A stretch of 64,000 nt of DNA from positions 310,001 to 374,000 of the forward strand of contig JACJYQ010000002.1 of assembly GCA_020636025.1 (NCBI GenBank), in the 5' to 3' direction. This document shows positions 34,508-44,246 of this stretch, piece by piece. The position numbers and the translations under genes are program-made. The notes beneath the pieces were generated by a model. That model was not told where the DNA came from. It did no database searches and was given only the letters and a program-made list of their open reading frames with translations. This DNA is from Lewinellaceae bacterium (GTDB lineage Bacteria > Bacteroidota > Bacteroidia > Chitinophagales > Saprospiraceae). The stretch's first letter is position 1; every line of letters begins with the position of its first letter.

Positions 34508-35350
34508 TTAACTTTGAAGGATTAAGTTATCAATCAACCTCACATCCCCGGCAAAGGCAGCCGTGCAGGCAACTATGAACCCACTGCTGGATTTGTCTTG
34601 TACTTTAACAAGCGTATTCCCATTCACAATATCAAAATACTCCGGTTGGAGACCAGCCTCTGTAAATGTCAGCAAGGCTTGTTTTTCAATCTCTGATGCA
34701 GACATTCCCTCCTGAAGTGCAGACTTTGCCCATTGCAAGGTTTGGTGGATTACCGGTGCTGTGGTCCGCATTTCCGGACTGAGACGCAAATTCCGGCTGC
34801 TCATGGCAAGTCCATCCTCTTCCCTCACCGTAGGACACATAACCAGCTCCACAGGCAAACTCAGCTGCCGTATCATGTCGCGCACAATGCTGAGCTGTTG
34901 GAAGTCTTTTTGACCCATGTAAAGTTTGTCGGGCTTAACGATATCCAGCAACCTGTTCACAACAGTTGCCATGCCTTTGAAGTGGCCGGGTCTGAATTTC
35001 CCTTCCATCACCTTATCGAGTTGTTGAAAATCGAGATCGATGGTAAAATCTTCTCCTGGCGGGTAAACCTCTTCTACTTCAGGCATAAACAATACATCGC
35101 ATCCCGCTTCGGACAAAAGAGCGGCATCCTTTTCCGGCATTCTGGGATATTTTTCCAGATCAGCCGGATCGTTGAATTGGGTGGGATTTACAAATATGCT
35201 GGCAACGGCCAGGCACCCATCCTTTTTGGCACTTCGGATGAGCTCCAGGTGTCCTTCGTGTAAAGCGCCCATGGTTGGCGCAAAACCCACAAGTTGGTTC
35301 TGCTCGTTCAGCCATTGCTGCATGGCTGTTATTTTCTTAAAAAGTAACAT
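34508..35350 (-). CDS. panC: Pantoate--beta-alanine ligase
   Basis: 280 residues, full length. The nucleotidyl-transferase signature is clear: APTMGALHEGHLELI with HEGH at 31-34, GQKDFQQ near 146-152, and MSSRNLRLS near 183. The enzyme condenses pantoate and beta-alanine using ATP, the last step of pantothenate (coenzyme A) synthesis, in the cytoplasm. No other pan gene is adjacent in the window. It is divergent from the UnbV/FG-GAP lipoprotein gene with ~90 bases between the starts. Confidence 0.97.
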   Translation of the reverse strand: MLLFKKITAMQQWLNEQNQLVGFAPTMGALHEGHLELIRSAKKDGCLAVASIFVNPTQFNDPADLEKYPRMPEKDAALLSEAGCDVLFMPEVEEVYPPGEDFTIDLDFQQLDKVMEGKFRPGHFKGMATVVNRLLDIVKPDKLYMGQKDFQQLSIVRDMIRQLSLPVELVMCPTVREEDGLAMSSRNLRLSPEMRTTAPVIHQTLQWAKSALQEGMSASEIEKQALLTFTEAGLQPEYFDIVNGNTLVKVQDKSSSGFIVACTAAFAGDVRLIDNLILQS

Positions 35351-35441
35351 TTAATGATTGGATTTCACTGGCAAATGTAGCCGAGTCGAACATTCTCCCG
35401 ATACTTGCATGAGAATTTGTTGTTTTAACAGTACACCAAGT

Positions 35442-38400
35442 ATGAAGACTCTATACAATCTTGCAGCAATTATAGTGTTCATTTCAACCTTTGTGATGTT
35501 GAGTTGTGGTAAAAATGGCGCAAATAAAAAAAACCCTGCTTCGGGTCCACCGCTTTTTGAACAGATCAGCGAAAAACAGTCGGGAATTAGTTTCTCAAAC
35601 CTGATCAAAGAAACAAAGGAAAATAATTACATGAACTTCAATTACCTGTACATGAGTGGAGGTGCAGGTATAGGAGATTTCAACCTCGATGGACTGCCGG
35701 ATGTGTACTTCGCCGCAGCTCAGGGTTCTAACAAGTTATACATCAACAAAGGGAATTTTCAGTTTGAAGACATCACGGAAAAGGCTGGGGTTAGCGCAGC
35801 GAATGGCTCCAAAACTGGTGTGGCCATTGCAGACGTGAATGCCGACGGATACCCAGATATTTATGTTTGTCTTTCGGGAACAAATCCGGCAGATAGGGTG
35901 AATAAACTCTTCATCAACAATAAGAACCTCACCTTTACTGAAAGAGCGGCAGAGTTTGGATTGGATAACAATTGCTCAAGCACTCAGGCTAATTTCTTCG
36001 ACTTCGATCTGGATGGCGATCTGGATATGTATCTGGTTAATCACCCTTCAGATTTTTCAACTGTTTCCAAGGTGTATGTAAAGGAAGTGGATGGAAAGCT
36101 TCAACGAATTATTGGATCAGATGACGAATACTCTTCAGACAGGTTGTACCGCAATGACGGAAATAAATTTGTAGACATTAGTAAACAGGCAGGTATAAAT
36201 AACCGCGCCTTCGGACTAAGTGCCACCACACTGGACGCAAATTACGATGGCTATCCCGACCTGTATATTGCCAATGATTATATAGAACCTGATCAGCTCT
36301 TTATCAATAACGGAAACGGCACATTCACCGACCATATAAACGATTACTTCCGGCACATGCCCGCAGCATCCATGGGCGCCGATCTAGCCGACATTAACAA
36401 TGACGGGCTTCTGGATCTATTTGTGCTTGACATGGCTTATCCCAATAATTTCAGGGACAAAACCAATGCCACTGCCATGATGAATGAACGCTACTATTCT
36501 CTGGTTCAATACGGCTATGGTGAGCAGATTTCGCGCAATATGTTGCAGGTTAATAACGGAAATGGCACTTATAGTGAAATGGCGTGTTTATCCGGTATTG
36601 AGGCTACAGAATGGAGCTGGGCGCCGCTGATGGTGGATTTTGACAGCGATGGCTGGAATGATATTTTTATTTCCAATGGATTCAGAACAGAAGTGCAAAA
36701 CCTCGACTTTGTCACCTTTGTAATCGACTCCACCATGCGAGCTGACGGAGGTAAATTCAGGGATACGCTTGGACATATAAAATCGGTGCCTCGGTATCCT
36801 ATTTCCAATTTTGTATACCGGAACAAAGGAGACTTAAGCTTTGAAGATGTTACGGAAGACTGGGGCTTTGGAGAAAAAACTTATTCCAATTCTGCCGTTT
36901 ATGCCGACCTGGATAATGATGGAGATCAGGACATAATTGTAATAAGATCTAATGGCCCGGCAGGGGTATTTTGCAATAAAAGTGTAGAAAGAAACAAGGG
37001 AAATTATCTGCAAATAAAACTGGATGGCGCCTCTCAAAATCCGGGTGGTGTTTGTTCAACAGTAAAAGTGACAGCCGGAAACCAGATTCTGGTGCAGTAT
37101 ACCAATCCAATCCGTGGGTTCATTTCTACATCCACGGATATTCTGCAATTTGGCCTGGGGAAGGAACCTGCGGCGAATGTGCAGATCCAGTGGCCAGACG
37201 GCAAGGTGCAAACACTTGAAAATGTACCAGCCAATCAGCGTATTACCTTGAAACATACAGATGCTGTTAACGGACCACCTATTCTGGAGAAGCCTGGTCA
37301 GGACCAGACTTTGTTCTCCGATGTAAGTAAACAATCCGGATTGAATGTCAAACACAAGGAAAACAGCTACTTTGATTTCGACAGAGAACGTCTGCTGCCT
37401 CATAAGTACTCTAATCAGGGACCGGCACTGGCGGTAGGAGATATAAACGGCGATGGGCTGGATGACCTGTACATTGGAGGAAGTTTTACTTCCAAAAGGT
37501 ATTTATGCATCCAAGGCTCGAATGGTCGCTTCAGTGTTCAATCAGAGATGTTTACACAGGACAGTCTTCGTGAAGATACCGGAGCTGCTTTCTTCGATGC
37601 CGATGGTGACAAAGATCTTGACCTCTACGTTGTGAGTGGTGGCAATGAGGCAAAGATTAACTCACCCGTTTATCAGGACCGGCTTTACCTGAACGATGGC
37701 AAAGGAAAATTTGCACTTGCCACAGACAAGCTTCCCAAAGGAACCGAGAGCGGAAGTTGTGTTACTCCCTACGATTATGACAATGACGGCGATCTCGATC
37801 TGTTTGTAGGTGGTCGGGTCGTACCCGGTAATTTTCCAAATCCGCCCTTTTCTTTTGTCTTACAAAACAACAACGGAAATTTCAGCATTGCCACCGGGCA
37901 GGTTGCTCCCGAGCTTAGAGAGATCGGAATGGTTACTGACATCATTTTTGCCGACCTTAATAAAGATGGACAAGATGAAATGATTGTTTGCGGCGAATGG
38001 ATGGCCATTGAGGTATTTAAAAAACAAGGCAAGCAGTTTGTGAAAGCAACGGCAGATTTCGGACTCGACAAGGCAAGCGGTTGGTGGAACACCATTGTCG
38101 CTGCAGATTTTGACGGCGACGGCGATCTCGATCTCGTGGCTGGAAACGAGGGTTTAAACACCCGTTATCATGCCTCTGCCGAGGAGCCAATGTGCCTTTA
38201 CGCCAAGGATTTTGACCAGAATGGCAGTATTGATCCGCTGCTTTGCTGGTTTGAAGATGGCGTTTGTTATCCGGTAGCGCTTCACGACCCGATCATAAAG
38301 CAGCTGCCCGAATTGAAAAAAAGGTTCCTTCGCTTCGATGCCTACGCCAAAGCCAGTATAGAAGATATTTATCCAAAAGACGTGCTGCAAACAGCTATTC

Positions 38401-38795
38401 ACCTCGAAGCTACAGAACTGCGATCCTGCTATTTTGAAAATAACAACGGCAAATTCATCGCAAAACCACTGCCGGTACAAGCTCAAACATCACCTGTTAA
38501 AGGAATTATCGTGTATGATTTCGACGGCAACGGTACGCTCGACCTTTTCCTGGCCGGCAATGATTACGGACCCGCCGTAGAAATTAACCGATACGATGCC
38601 GGAAACGGCACCTTGTTGTCGGGAGATGGGAAAGGCAATTTTACAGCAGTAGCTAACAGAGATTGTGGATTTTGGGCCAGCAGGGAAGTCCGCCACTTAG
38701 CCAGTATCAGAATGGCCGGACAAAAGACCGGTGTTGTGGTGGTAAACAACAACAGCGAGCCGCAATTATTTTATGTAAACCCGGCTATAAAATGA
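35442..38795 (+). CDS. FG-GAP/VCBS lipoprotein with ASPIC/UnbV domain
   Basis: 1117 residues from ATG 35442, chosen because it begins a lipoprotein signal (MKTLYNLAAIIVFISTFVMLSC; Cys22). Many Ca-binding FG-GAP loops of DxNxDGxxD type occur in two blocks (FNLDGLPDVYFA, FDLDGDLDMYLV, DINGDGLDDLYIGG, FDGDGDLDLVAG), indicating two seven-bladed propellers. Between them is an ASPIC/UnbV domain (NPGGVCSTVKVTAG, VQIQWPDGKVQTLENVP). Such proteins (CRTAC1-like) are abundant lipoproteins of Saprospiria and Cytophagia, probably surface-exposed. Function is not established. No T9SS domain. Confidence 0.88.
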   Translation: MKTLYNLAAIIVFISTFVMLSCGKNGANKKNPASGPPLFEQISEKQSGISFSNLIKETKENNYMNFNYLYMSGGAGIGDFNLDGLPDVYFAAAQGSNKLYINKGNFQFEDITEKAGVSAANGSKTGVAIADVNADGYPDIYVCLSGTNPADRVNKLFINNKNLTFTERAAEFGLDNNCSSTQANFFDFDLDGDLDMYLVNHPSDFSTVSKVYVKEVDGKLQRIIGSDDEYSSDRLYRNDGNKFVDISKQAGINNRAFGLSATTLDANYDGYPDLYIANDYIEPDQLFINNGNGTFTDHINDYFRHMPAASMGADLADINNDGLLDLFVLDMAYPNNFRDKTNATAMMNERYYSLVQYGYGEQISRNMLQVNNGNGTYSEMACLSGIEATEWSWAPLMVDFDSDGWNDIFISNGFRTEVQNLDFVTFVIDSTMRADGGKFRDTLGHIKSVPRYPISNFVYRNKGDLSFEDVTEDWGFGEKTYSNSAVYADLDNDGDQDIIVIRSNGPAGVFCNKSVERNKGNYLQIKLDGASQNPGGVCSTVKVTAGNQILVQYTNPIRGFISTSTDILQFGLGKEPAANVQIQWPDGKVQTLENVPANQRITLKHTDAVNGPPILEKPGQDQTLFSDVSKQSGLNVKHKENSYFDFDRERLLPHKYSNQGPALAVGDINGDGLDDLYIGGSFTSKRYLCIQGSNGRFSVQSEMFTQDSLREDTGAAFFDADGDKDLDLYVVSGGNEAKINSPVYQDRLYLNDGKGKFALATDKLPKGTESGSCVTPYDYDNDGDLDLFVGGRVVPGNFPNPPFSFVLQNNNGNFSIATGQVAPELREIGMVTDIIFADLNKDGQDEMIVCGEWMAIEVFKKQGKQFVKATADFGLDKASGWWNTIVAADFDGDGDLDLVAGNEGLNTRYHASAEEPMCLYAKDFDQNGSIDPLLCWFEDGVCYPVALHDPIIKQLPELKKRFLRFDAYAKASIEDIYPKDVLQTAIHLEATELRSCYFENNNGKFIAKPLPVQAQTSPVKGIIVYDFDGNGTLDLFLAGNDYGPAVEINRYDAGNGTLLSGDGKGNFTAVANRDCGFWASREVRHLASIRMAGQKTGVVVVNNNSEPQLFYVNPAIK

Positions 38796-38882
38796 GAAAG
38801 TAGCCAACCTTCCTGATTTGAACTTGTTTCATTTTTTTTTGAAAGTTCATCTTTTTAGAAAGCTGCGCCGAAACTGACCAAC

Positions 38883-39857
38883 ATGAAATCACTGGATACC
38901 ATAAAACAGCCTGTCACCAGGGAGCTGGATGTCTTTGAGACCAGGTTCCGGGAGGCTGTGCGCAGCAATGTTCCGCTGTTGGACAAGGTTACCTGGTATA
39001 TTGTACAGCGAAAGGGAAAGCAAGTGCGACCCATGCTGGTATTGCTTTCAGCCAAGGTTTTTGGTGAAATTGGCGAGCCTTCCTACACAGCAGCGTCTTT
39101 GGTAGAACTCATTCATACCGCCACGCTGGTTCACGATGATGTGGTGGATGATGCCAATAAACGCCGCGGATTTTTCTCCATTAACGCCCTTTGGAAAAAT
39201 AAAGTAGCCGTACTGGTGGGAGATTTCCTTTTGTCTCAGGCACTGCTGCTGGCGGTAAAAAACAAGCAATATCGAATGCTGGAGGTCATCAACTCGGCTG
39301 TGCGGGAAATGGCTGAGGGCGAATTGATGCAAATGGAAAAAGCCCGGCGGCTTGATATAAAAGAAGAAGTATATTTTGAGATCATCCGGCAAAAAACGGC
39401 GTCGCTTATTGCAGCTGCCTGTTGCGCCGGGGCAGTAAGTACGGTAAACGGAAGTGAAGATCTTGAGCAGAAAATGTGGAATTTTGGTGAAAAAACCGGC
39501 ATGGCTTTTCAAATCCGCGACGACCTGTTCGACTTTGGAGACGATGATGTAGGCAAACCGCTGGGCATAGACATTAAAGAAAAAAAACTCACGCTTCCAC
39601 TGATTTATGCGCTTTCGCAAGCCGATAAAACTCAACGCCGCCGCATCATCAACATCGTGAAAAACGAAAGCCACAAAAAAGAAAAAGTAAACGAAGTGAT
39701 CGCTTTTGTTCGTCAAAGCGGTGGACTCGATTATGCCCGCGAGGCCATGTACCGCTACCGGCAGGAAGCTTTCGACATCCTGGATACAATGCCAGACAGT
39801 CCGTCCCGGCAAGCCTTAAAAGAGTTGTTGATCTTTGTTACTGAAAGAAAGAAGTAG
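38883..39857 (+). CDS. Polyprenyl diphosphate synthase (long-chain trans type)
   Basis: 324 residues. First Asp-rich motif LVHDDVVDD (85-90) with KRRG after it, second motif QIRDDLFDFGDD (213-217), and GKQVRPML near 45-52. The residue five positions before the first motif is Ala80, as in enzymes making long products, which suggests a C30-C45 chain for menaquinone side chains. Chain length is inferred. The enzyme adds isopentenyl diphosphate units to an allylic primer in the cytoplasm, Mg-dependent. Confidence 0.92.
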   Translation: MKSLDTIKQPVTRELDVFETRFREAVRSNVPLLDKVTWYIVQRKGKQVRPMLVLLSAKVFGEIGEPSYTAASLVELIHTATLVHDDVVDDANKRRGFFSINALWKNKVAVLVGDFLLSQALLLAVKNKQYRMLEVINSAVREMAEGELMQMEKARRLDIKEEVYFEIIRQKTASLIAAACCAGAVSTVNGSEDLEQKMWNFGEKTGMAFQIRDDLFDFGDDDVGKPLGIDIKEKKLTLPLIYALSQADKTQRRRIINIVKNESHKKEKVNEVIAFVRQSGGLDYAREAMYRYRQEAFDILDTMPDSPSRQALKELLIFVTERKK

Positions 39858-39918
39858 GGGAAAAGGGCAGAATGCAGATTGCAGATTGCAAAATGCAGAA
39901 GGGAAGGATGATCTTATT

Positions 39919-41016
39919 CTAAATCAGAAACTTGCCGTTCTTGTATATCAACTCCTCATCTGCCCATATTTCTCCGCCGTTGGTCATATCGGTGATCATG
40001 TCCCAGTGAACGCTTGATTCATTTTTTCCGCCTGTCTGTAAATAGCTTTGCCCAATGGCCAAATGCACCGTCCCTCCAATCTTTTCGTCGAACAGGATGT
40101 TTTTGGTCATCTGTTGAATTTTGTAATTGGTACCAATGGCTGCTTCTCCAAACCGGCGTGTACCAGGCATCGCAAATATCTGATCCAGAAAATCCTTGCC
40201 TTTAGTGGCTTCCCATTTTTCAACATACCCGTCTTTTACCCAAAGGGTAACGCCTTCTACCTCGTTTCCCTGGTAAATACAGGGATAGGAAAAATGCACT
40301 TTCCCCTGCGCGCTGTCTTCCACCGGACTGGTATACACTTCTCCAGAGGGCATGTTGGTTTGCCCGTCAGAATTCATCCAAATACGGCCTTTGCCGCTGA
40401 ATTTCAGGTCTGTTTCACCATTTAAGTACCTAAAATCAGTACACTTGTTCAGATGATCCACAATCTTTTGTTGGTCCTTCCGAACCTGAAGCCAGGCGCC
40501 TTGTGGATCATTTTCAAATAGATTGCAGGCGCCAAAAACAAAGTTCTCGTATTCGGCTAAACTCATTCCGGCCTCCTGGGCCGAGGCCTCAGTGGGCCAT
40601 TGACATAGATTGCGACGTAGCCTGCGGTCAGCTGTACGCTCAAAGTAATTTTTTAAAATCGGAGCCATGGTATTCGTACGCAACTCCTGTCTTTCGGCAT
40701 TGGTTCCGGGTTTATCACGCAAATTAAATGGCGCGCGAATGTTCAGGTAACACTCGTATTCTTCCATGGCCAACTTAAAAAGCGTTGGGGGTGTTGAAAG
40801 CGCTTCATTCGATCCATGCTCCAGAAAAATTTTGTCCCGTCCGTCGAAAGCTAGATCGTACTCCACCAGTTTTGCACCGGCCTTGTACGCTGCCCTGTAA
40901 ACTTCTTTCACTAGCGGTTCTGCTAAACTTGTACTGCTGATAAATAACCTGTCCCCTTTTTTTACTTCCAGGCAATAGTGTACGAGGAGATTGGCGTAAC
41001 GAGCGGTGATGTTCAT
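39919..41016 (-). CDS. M29-family aminopeptidase
   Basis: 365 residues, the usual length. Family sequences include the N-terminal YANLLVHYCLEVKKGDRLFI and the metal-site region of the C-terminal half: MPSGEVYTSPVEDSAQG (Glu), GTRRFGEAAIGTN (Glu), HLAIGQSYLQTGG (His) and SSVHWDMITDM (His/Asp). M29 enzymes (aminopeptidase T/AmpS) are dimeric two-metal peptidases that release N-terminal residues. The start codon at 41016 is preceded immediately by eight copies of a 7-base repeat, so expression could vary with copy number. Confidence 0.9.
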   Translation of the reverse strand: MNITARYANLLVHYCLEVKKGDRLFISSTSLAEPLVKEVYRAAYKAGAKLVEYDLAFDGRDKIFLEHGSNEALSTPPTLFKLAMEEYECYLNIRAPFNLRDKPGTNAERQELRTNTMAPILKNYFERTADRRLRRNLCQWPTEASAQEAGMSLAEYENFVFGACNLFENDPQGAWLQVRKDQQKIVDHLNKCTDFRYLNGETDLKFSGKGRIWMNSDGQTNMPSGEVYTSPVEDSAQGKVHFSYPCIYQGNEVEGVTLWVKDGYVEKWEATKGKDFLDQIFAMPGTRRFGEAAIGTNYKIQQMTKNILFDEKIGGTVHLAIGQSYLQTGGKNESSVHWDMITDMTNGGEIWADEELIYKNGKFLI

Positions 41017-41019
41017 AAT

Positions 41020-41075
41020 GGTTAATGGTTAATGGTTAATGGTTAATGGTTAATGGTTAATGGTTAATGGTTAAT
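41020..41075. repeat. Heptamer tandem repeat, eight copies of GGTTAAT
   Basis: GGTTAAT repeats eight times without error, ending four bases upstream of the aminopeptidase start codon (minus strand). Perfect short repeats are prone to slippage; since it is in a 5' untranslated region, copy number could change ribosome-site spacing or promoter distance. Confidence 0.92.
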
Positions 41076-41139
41076 ATTCTGATTATTTTCTCACTTTTTA
41101 AAAACTGTGGCAACTTTATGGGGTAAAAATAATCATGTC

Positions 41140-41406
41140 ATGCAAATAAAAAGACACCTGTTGAGAGGAGCCTTGCTGATCTGTTTTGCTATCCTTTTCC
41201 TTTCCAGGGTGGCTGGACAAACAAGTTTCGACTTCTCCTTAAGAATTGGCGCTCCGGATTCGAGTGAATATGCATCATCTTTAATATGTGATGAAAATGA
41301 TGATATTTATTTGGCAAGCATTGTATTTCACAGGATCAACCGCCAATCTCGGTGTAAGCTTTTCAAAATCAGTAAAAACGGGAAAGTCTTATGGTCAAAA
41401 CTATAA
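41140..41406 (+). pseudogene. Truncated secreted protein (N-terminal fragment)
   Basis: 88 residues from ATG 41140 (an upstream GTG at 41107 is less likely). A signal peptide (HLLRGALLICFAILFLSRVAGQ) is followed by FDFSLRIGAPDSSEYASSLI and ENDDIYLAS, the first strands of an SBBP/beta-propeller secreted protein, but the frame stops after KNGKVLWSKL. The family normally continues for hundreds of residues, so this is a 5' fragment. Confidence 0.6.
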
Positions 41407-41697
41407 CCTGATTATCAAACCACTATTTTCCTGATTATATGAATGTATTATTTATAACCGCGTTCTACAGGAGCCGCTGAGAGAAGATTTCCTGCCCACA
41501 GCAAAATCAAAATATAACTACGACATAATCTTACAAAAGCTAGACCTGGGATTGTTGTTTAAGGGAAATTAGGGTGGATTTGCAATGCACCAGGTAAAAG
41601 TCTTCCTATGTAGTGACAAAATACCCGCAAGGCTAAATCATTAAACATCAAATCCTACCCTTTTCGATACTGATCACTGATCACAAACCATTAATCA
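41407..41697. other. Gene-free stretch with a possible coding relic
   Basis: No complete gene is seen. A plus-strand frame at 41435-41572 encodes a protein-like tail (NRVLQEPLREDFLPTAKSK, DIILQKLDLGLLFKGN) without a start codon, consistent with the debris of the truncated secreted gene or another lost gene. Low confidence. Confidence 0.3.
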
Positions 41698-42741
41698 CTA
41701 TTTCACCGGCAACAACTTATCACTCACATCCCGCTCCATCACCGGATCTTCTTTGTGCAGCGACTCGCCGCTCAGCACCTTTTCATACAGCTTCAGATAA
41801 TCCACAACCATGCGTTGCACCGAGAACTTTTCCGCAGCGTATTCGTGGCATTTTTTTGGATCGTAATCGTCGGCGCTATTCAAGGCATCGATCATTTCTG
41901 TTTTCTTGACGGAGAGACAGCCGTAATCGGAATAAAAAGCATCCACGGTGCCGGTAGTGGGTATTCGCTTGTGTTTCGGATCGATTTTTTTACCCAGCAT
42001 TTCGGGTAAAGCGCCATAAGGGGTACCAAAAACAGGGCAGCCGAAAAACAAACTTTCTATCACACCAAGGCTGAACGGCTCTTCCCAAAGCACTGGAAAG
42101 ATCATGCCTTTGGAAGAGTTTAAAATGGCGTCGCGCCCACCCGGGCTAAGTTTGCCGTGAAATCGGGCAGTCGGACTGAGCGGTATCGTAAAACCTTTTC
42201 GAAAGTGAACCCGATAACCACCTATTACGTGCAAACGGGCATTTATTTTAGCCGCCAGATCGATGGCACCGCGAACATTTCTGCCTCTCTGATCTGTGTT
42301 TCCCAGAAAATGATACCAGATCCTTTTGCTGTCAAATTCAGGGGCGGCGTATTCTGAAAAATCCACGCCTGGATATACAAACACAGAGGCTCCGTGAATC
42401 TGCGCATGACTGTCGGATAAAAAGACGGTGTTTCGGTGAAAACTGCGGGCTTTAAGACTTACATCGTATCTGGTGATCAGGTACGGGGTTTTAATGTCTT
42501 CCTCTTTGAACTCGCAATGAAAATGTACCAAATCTGTACCCTCCGGAATCTGGGATTCCATCGGTTTTTTCGGATTATAAATCACGATGTTGGCAAAATC
42601 GCACTCCACTTTTTCCTTCAACAGAAATGTGATTTCATGGCCCATGGTAGACAATTCTTTCCCCAGCCACCACACAATTCGCTCCTTATCGTCGTAAGCA
42701 GAAAGTGGTATTTTACCATCACAGGCCAAAACTATTTTCAT
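41698..42741 (-). CDS. Family-4-type glycosyltransferase
   Basis: 347 residues from the ATG at 42741, chosen because MKIVLACDGKIPLSA is the usual GT-B start; the frame continues upstream to 42825 but this overlaps the folC promoter region. N-terminal Rossmann domain (WWLGKELSTMGHEITFLLKE), hinge, and the C-terminal donor domain with LGNTDQRGRNVRGAIDLAA, LHVIGGYRV, and the EX7E-like VLWEEPFSLGVIESLFFGCPVFGT. It probably transfers a sugar from a nucleotide donor; acceptor unknown. The glycogen branching enzyme lies 4 kb away but not in the same operon. Confidence 0.85.
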   Translation of the reverse strand: MKIVLACDGKIPLSAYDDKERIVWWLGKELSTMGHEITFLLKEKVECDFANIVIYNPKKPMESQIPEGTDLVHFHCEFKEEDIKTPYLITRYDVSLKARSFHRNTVFLSDSHAQIHGASVFVYPGVDFSEYAAPEFDSKRIWYHFLGNTDQRGRNVRGAIDLAAKINARLHVIGGYRVHFRKGFTIPLSPTARFHGKLSPGGRDAILNSSKGMIFPVLWEEPFSLGVIESLFFGCPVFGTPYGALPEMLGKKIDPKHKRIPTTGTVDAFYSDYGCLSVKKTEMIDALNSADDYDPKKCHEYAAEKFSVQRMVVDYLKLYEKVLSGESLHKEDPVMERDVSDKLLPVK

Positions 42742-42884
42742 GGGAGGATTGCCAGGCGGAATAGGCGCCGGAAGGCGATTGCAAAATTGACGAATCTTGT
42801 CTGCCAATCCAAAAACAAAGCCCAAAATTTAGCCAACTTTGTGCCACGGTATGACAAACCATTCACTTCCTGCGACCAGCTGCC

Positions 42885-44189
42885 ATGACTTACGCGCAAA
42901 CGCTTGATTATCTCTACGCCCAATTGCCTATGTTTCAGCGCATCGGCCCGGCGGCTTTCAAAAAAGACCTGACCAACACCTTGGCGCTGGCAGCTCTGGT
43001 CGACAATCCTCATCACAAGTTTCAATCTGTGCATATCGCCGGAACCAATGGAAAAGGTTCTGCGGCGCACATGCTGGCAGCGGTTTGTCAGGCGGCCGGT
43101 TTAAAAACAGGATTGTACATCAGTCCGCACTACAAGGACTTTCGGGAGCGGATAAAAGTGAATGGTAAATACATCCCCCGGCAACAGGTTGTAGATTTTG
43201 TGGAGAAGCACAAAACCGGCATAGAAGTCATAAAACCATCTTTTTTTGAGCTTTGCGTGGTGATGGCTTTTGATCATTTCGCCCGGGAGCAAGTGGATAT
43301 TGCCATTGTAGAAGTAGGACTTGGCGGGCGCTTAGACAGCACCAACATCATAACGCCATTATTAAGTGTGATTACCAACATCAGTTACGATCACCAGAAT
43401 ATGCTTGGCGATACCTTGCCGCTTATTGCCGGAGAGAAGGCAGGAATTATCAAAAAAGGAGTGGCGGTGGTGGTAGGAGAGACCCAAGCTGAGGTTGAAT
43501 CTGTTTTTAGAAACAAGGCTTCTGAAACGGGGTCTGAGATCGTATTTGCCGACAGTGTGTATGAAGTAAAGGCCAACGGTTCGGAAAATAATATGCTGGA
43601 AAAAAGCAGCTATTACGATGTGTTTAAAAACGGAAATTTATTGTTTGAAAACCTCGAATTGGAAACGGCTGGACCGTATCAGCATAAAAATCTCGTGACC
43701 ACTTTGCAGGCCTGGGATTTATTGAGATCAAGACATTTTGATTCCCTCAATGAAAAAGTACTTCGCTCCGGGCTTAAGCATCTAAAAGGGCTCACCAGGT
43801 TCATTGGCCGCTGGGAAGTACTTGGAATCAATCCGGACATTCTTTGTGACAGTGCGCATAACGAAGCCGGACTGCGCATGAGTTTTGAAAAGGTGAGCAA
43901 ACTAAGCTTCGATAAACTCCATATTGTCACCGGTTTTGTAAATGATAAATCCGTGGAAAAAGTACTGGGACTCTTCCCGGAAAATGCGCGGTATTATTTT
44001 GCCAAAGCTAATATTCCGCGTGGCCTTGACGCGGCTATTTTAAAGGAACAGGCTGTCGAATACGGGCTAAAAGGAAAGGCTTATTCTTCGGTCAAAAATG
44101 CTTTTAAAGCTGCAAAACGAGCCGCCGAACCTGATGATTTGATCCTGGTAACCGGGAGCATTTTTGTGGTGGCTGAGGTGCTTCGGTAG
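42885..44189 (+). CDS. folC: Dihydrofolate/folylpolyglutamate synthase
   Basis: 434 residues. Mur-ligase fold with P-loop GTNGKGSAAHM (53-63), VEVGLGGRLDSTN, SYDHQNMLGDTLPLIAGEKAGI and LCDSAHNEAGLR in the C-terminal domain. The enzyme adds glutamate to dihydropteroate and/or polyglutamylates folate using ATP in the cytoplasm. It starts divergently from the glycosyltransferase gene and ends in a strong stem-loop. Confidence 0.95.
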   Translation: MTYAQTLDYLYAQLPMFQRIGPAAFKKDLTNTLALAALVDNPHHKFQSVHIAGTNGKGSAAHMLAAVCQAAGLKTGLYISPHYKDFRERIKVNGKYIPRQQVVDFVEKHKTGIEVIKPSFFELCVVMAFDHFAREQVDIAIVEVGLGGRLDSTNIITPLLSVITNISYDHQNMLGDTLPLIAGEKAGIIKKGVAVVVGETQAEVESVFRNKASETGSEIVFADSVYEVKANGSENNMLEKSSYYDVFKNGNLLFENLELETAGPYQHKNLVTTLQAWDLLRSRHFDSLNEKVLRSGLKHLKGLTRFIGRWEVLGINPDILCDSAHNEAGLRMSFEKVSKLSFDKLHIVTGFVNDKSVEKVLGLFPENARYYFAKANIPRGLDAAILKEQAVEYGLKGKAYSSVKNAFKAAKRAAEPDDLILVTGSIFVVAEVLR

Positions 44190-44197
44190 CTGTGTTT

Positions 44198-44232
44198 TAT
44201 TGACCCGGTGACTTTGAGTCACCGGGTCAATA
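44198..44232. terminator. Strong stem-loop between convergent genes
   Basis: TATTGACCCGGTGACT (44198-44213), loop TTG, and AGTCACCGGGTCAATA (44217-44232): a perfect 16-bp stem. It serves folC (plus) and the T9SS gene ending at 44247 (minus). A U-tract is lacking, so it may act as a transcript stabiliser or a bidirectional barrier. Confidence 0.7.
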
Positions 44233-44246
44233 GCTACATCGAATGT

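Noticed and set aside
39048..39812. 254-codon minus-strand frame
   Set aside because: Antisense to the polyprenyl synthase, which carries both Asp-rich motifs.
41020..41075. CRISPR-like array
   Set aside because: Repeats are seven bases with no spacers; it is a simple tandem repeat.
41435..41572. A separate small gene
   Set aside because: No start codon and no recognised family; listed only as possible coding debris.
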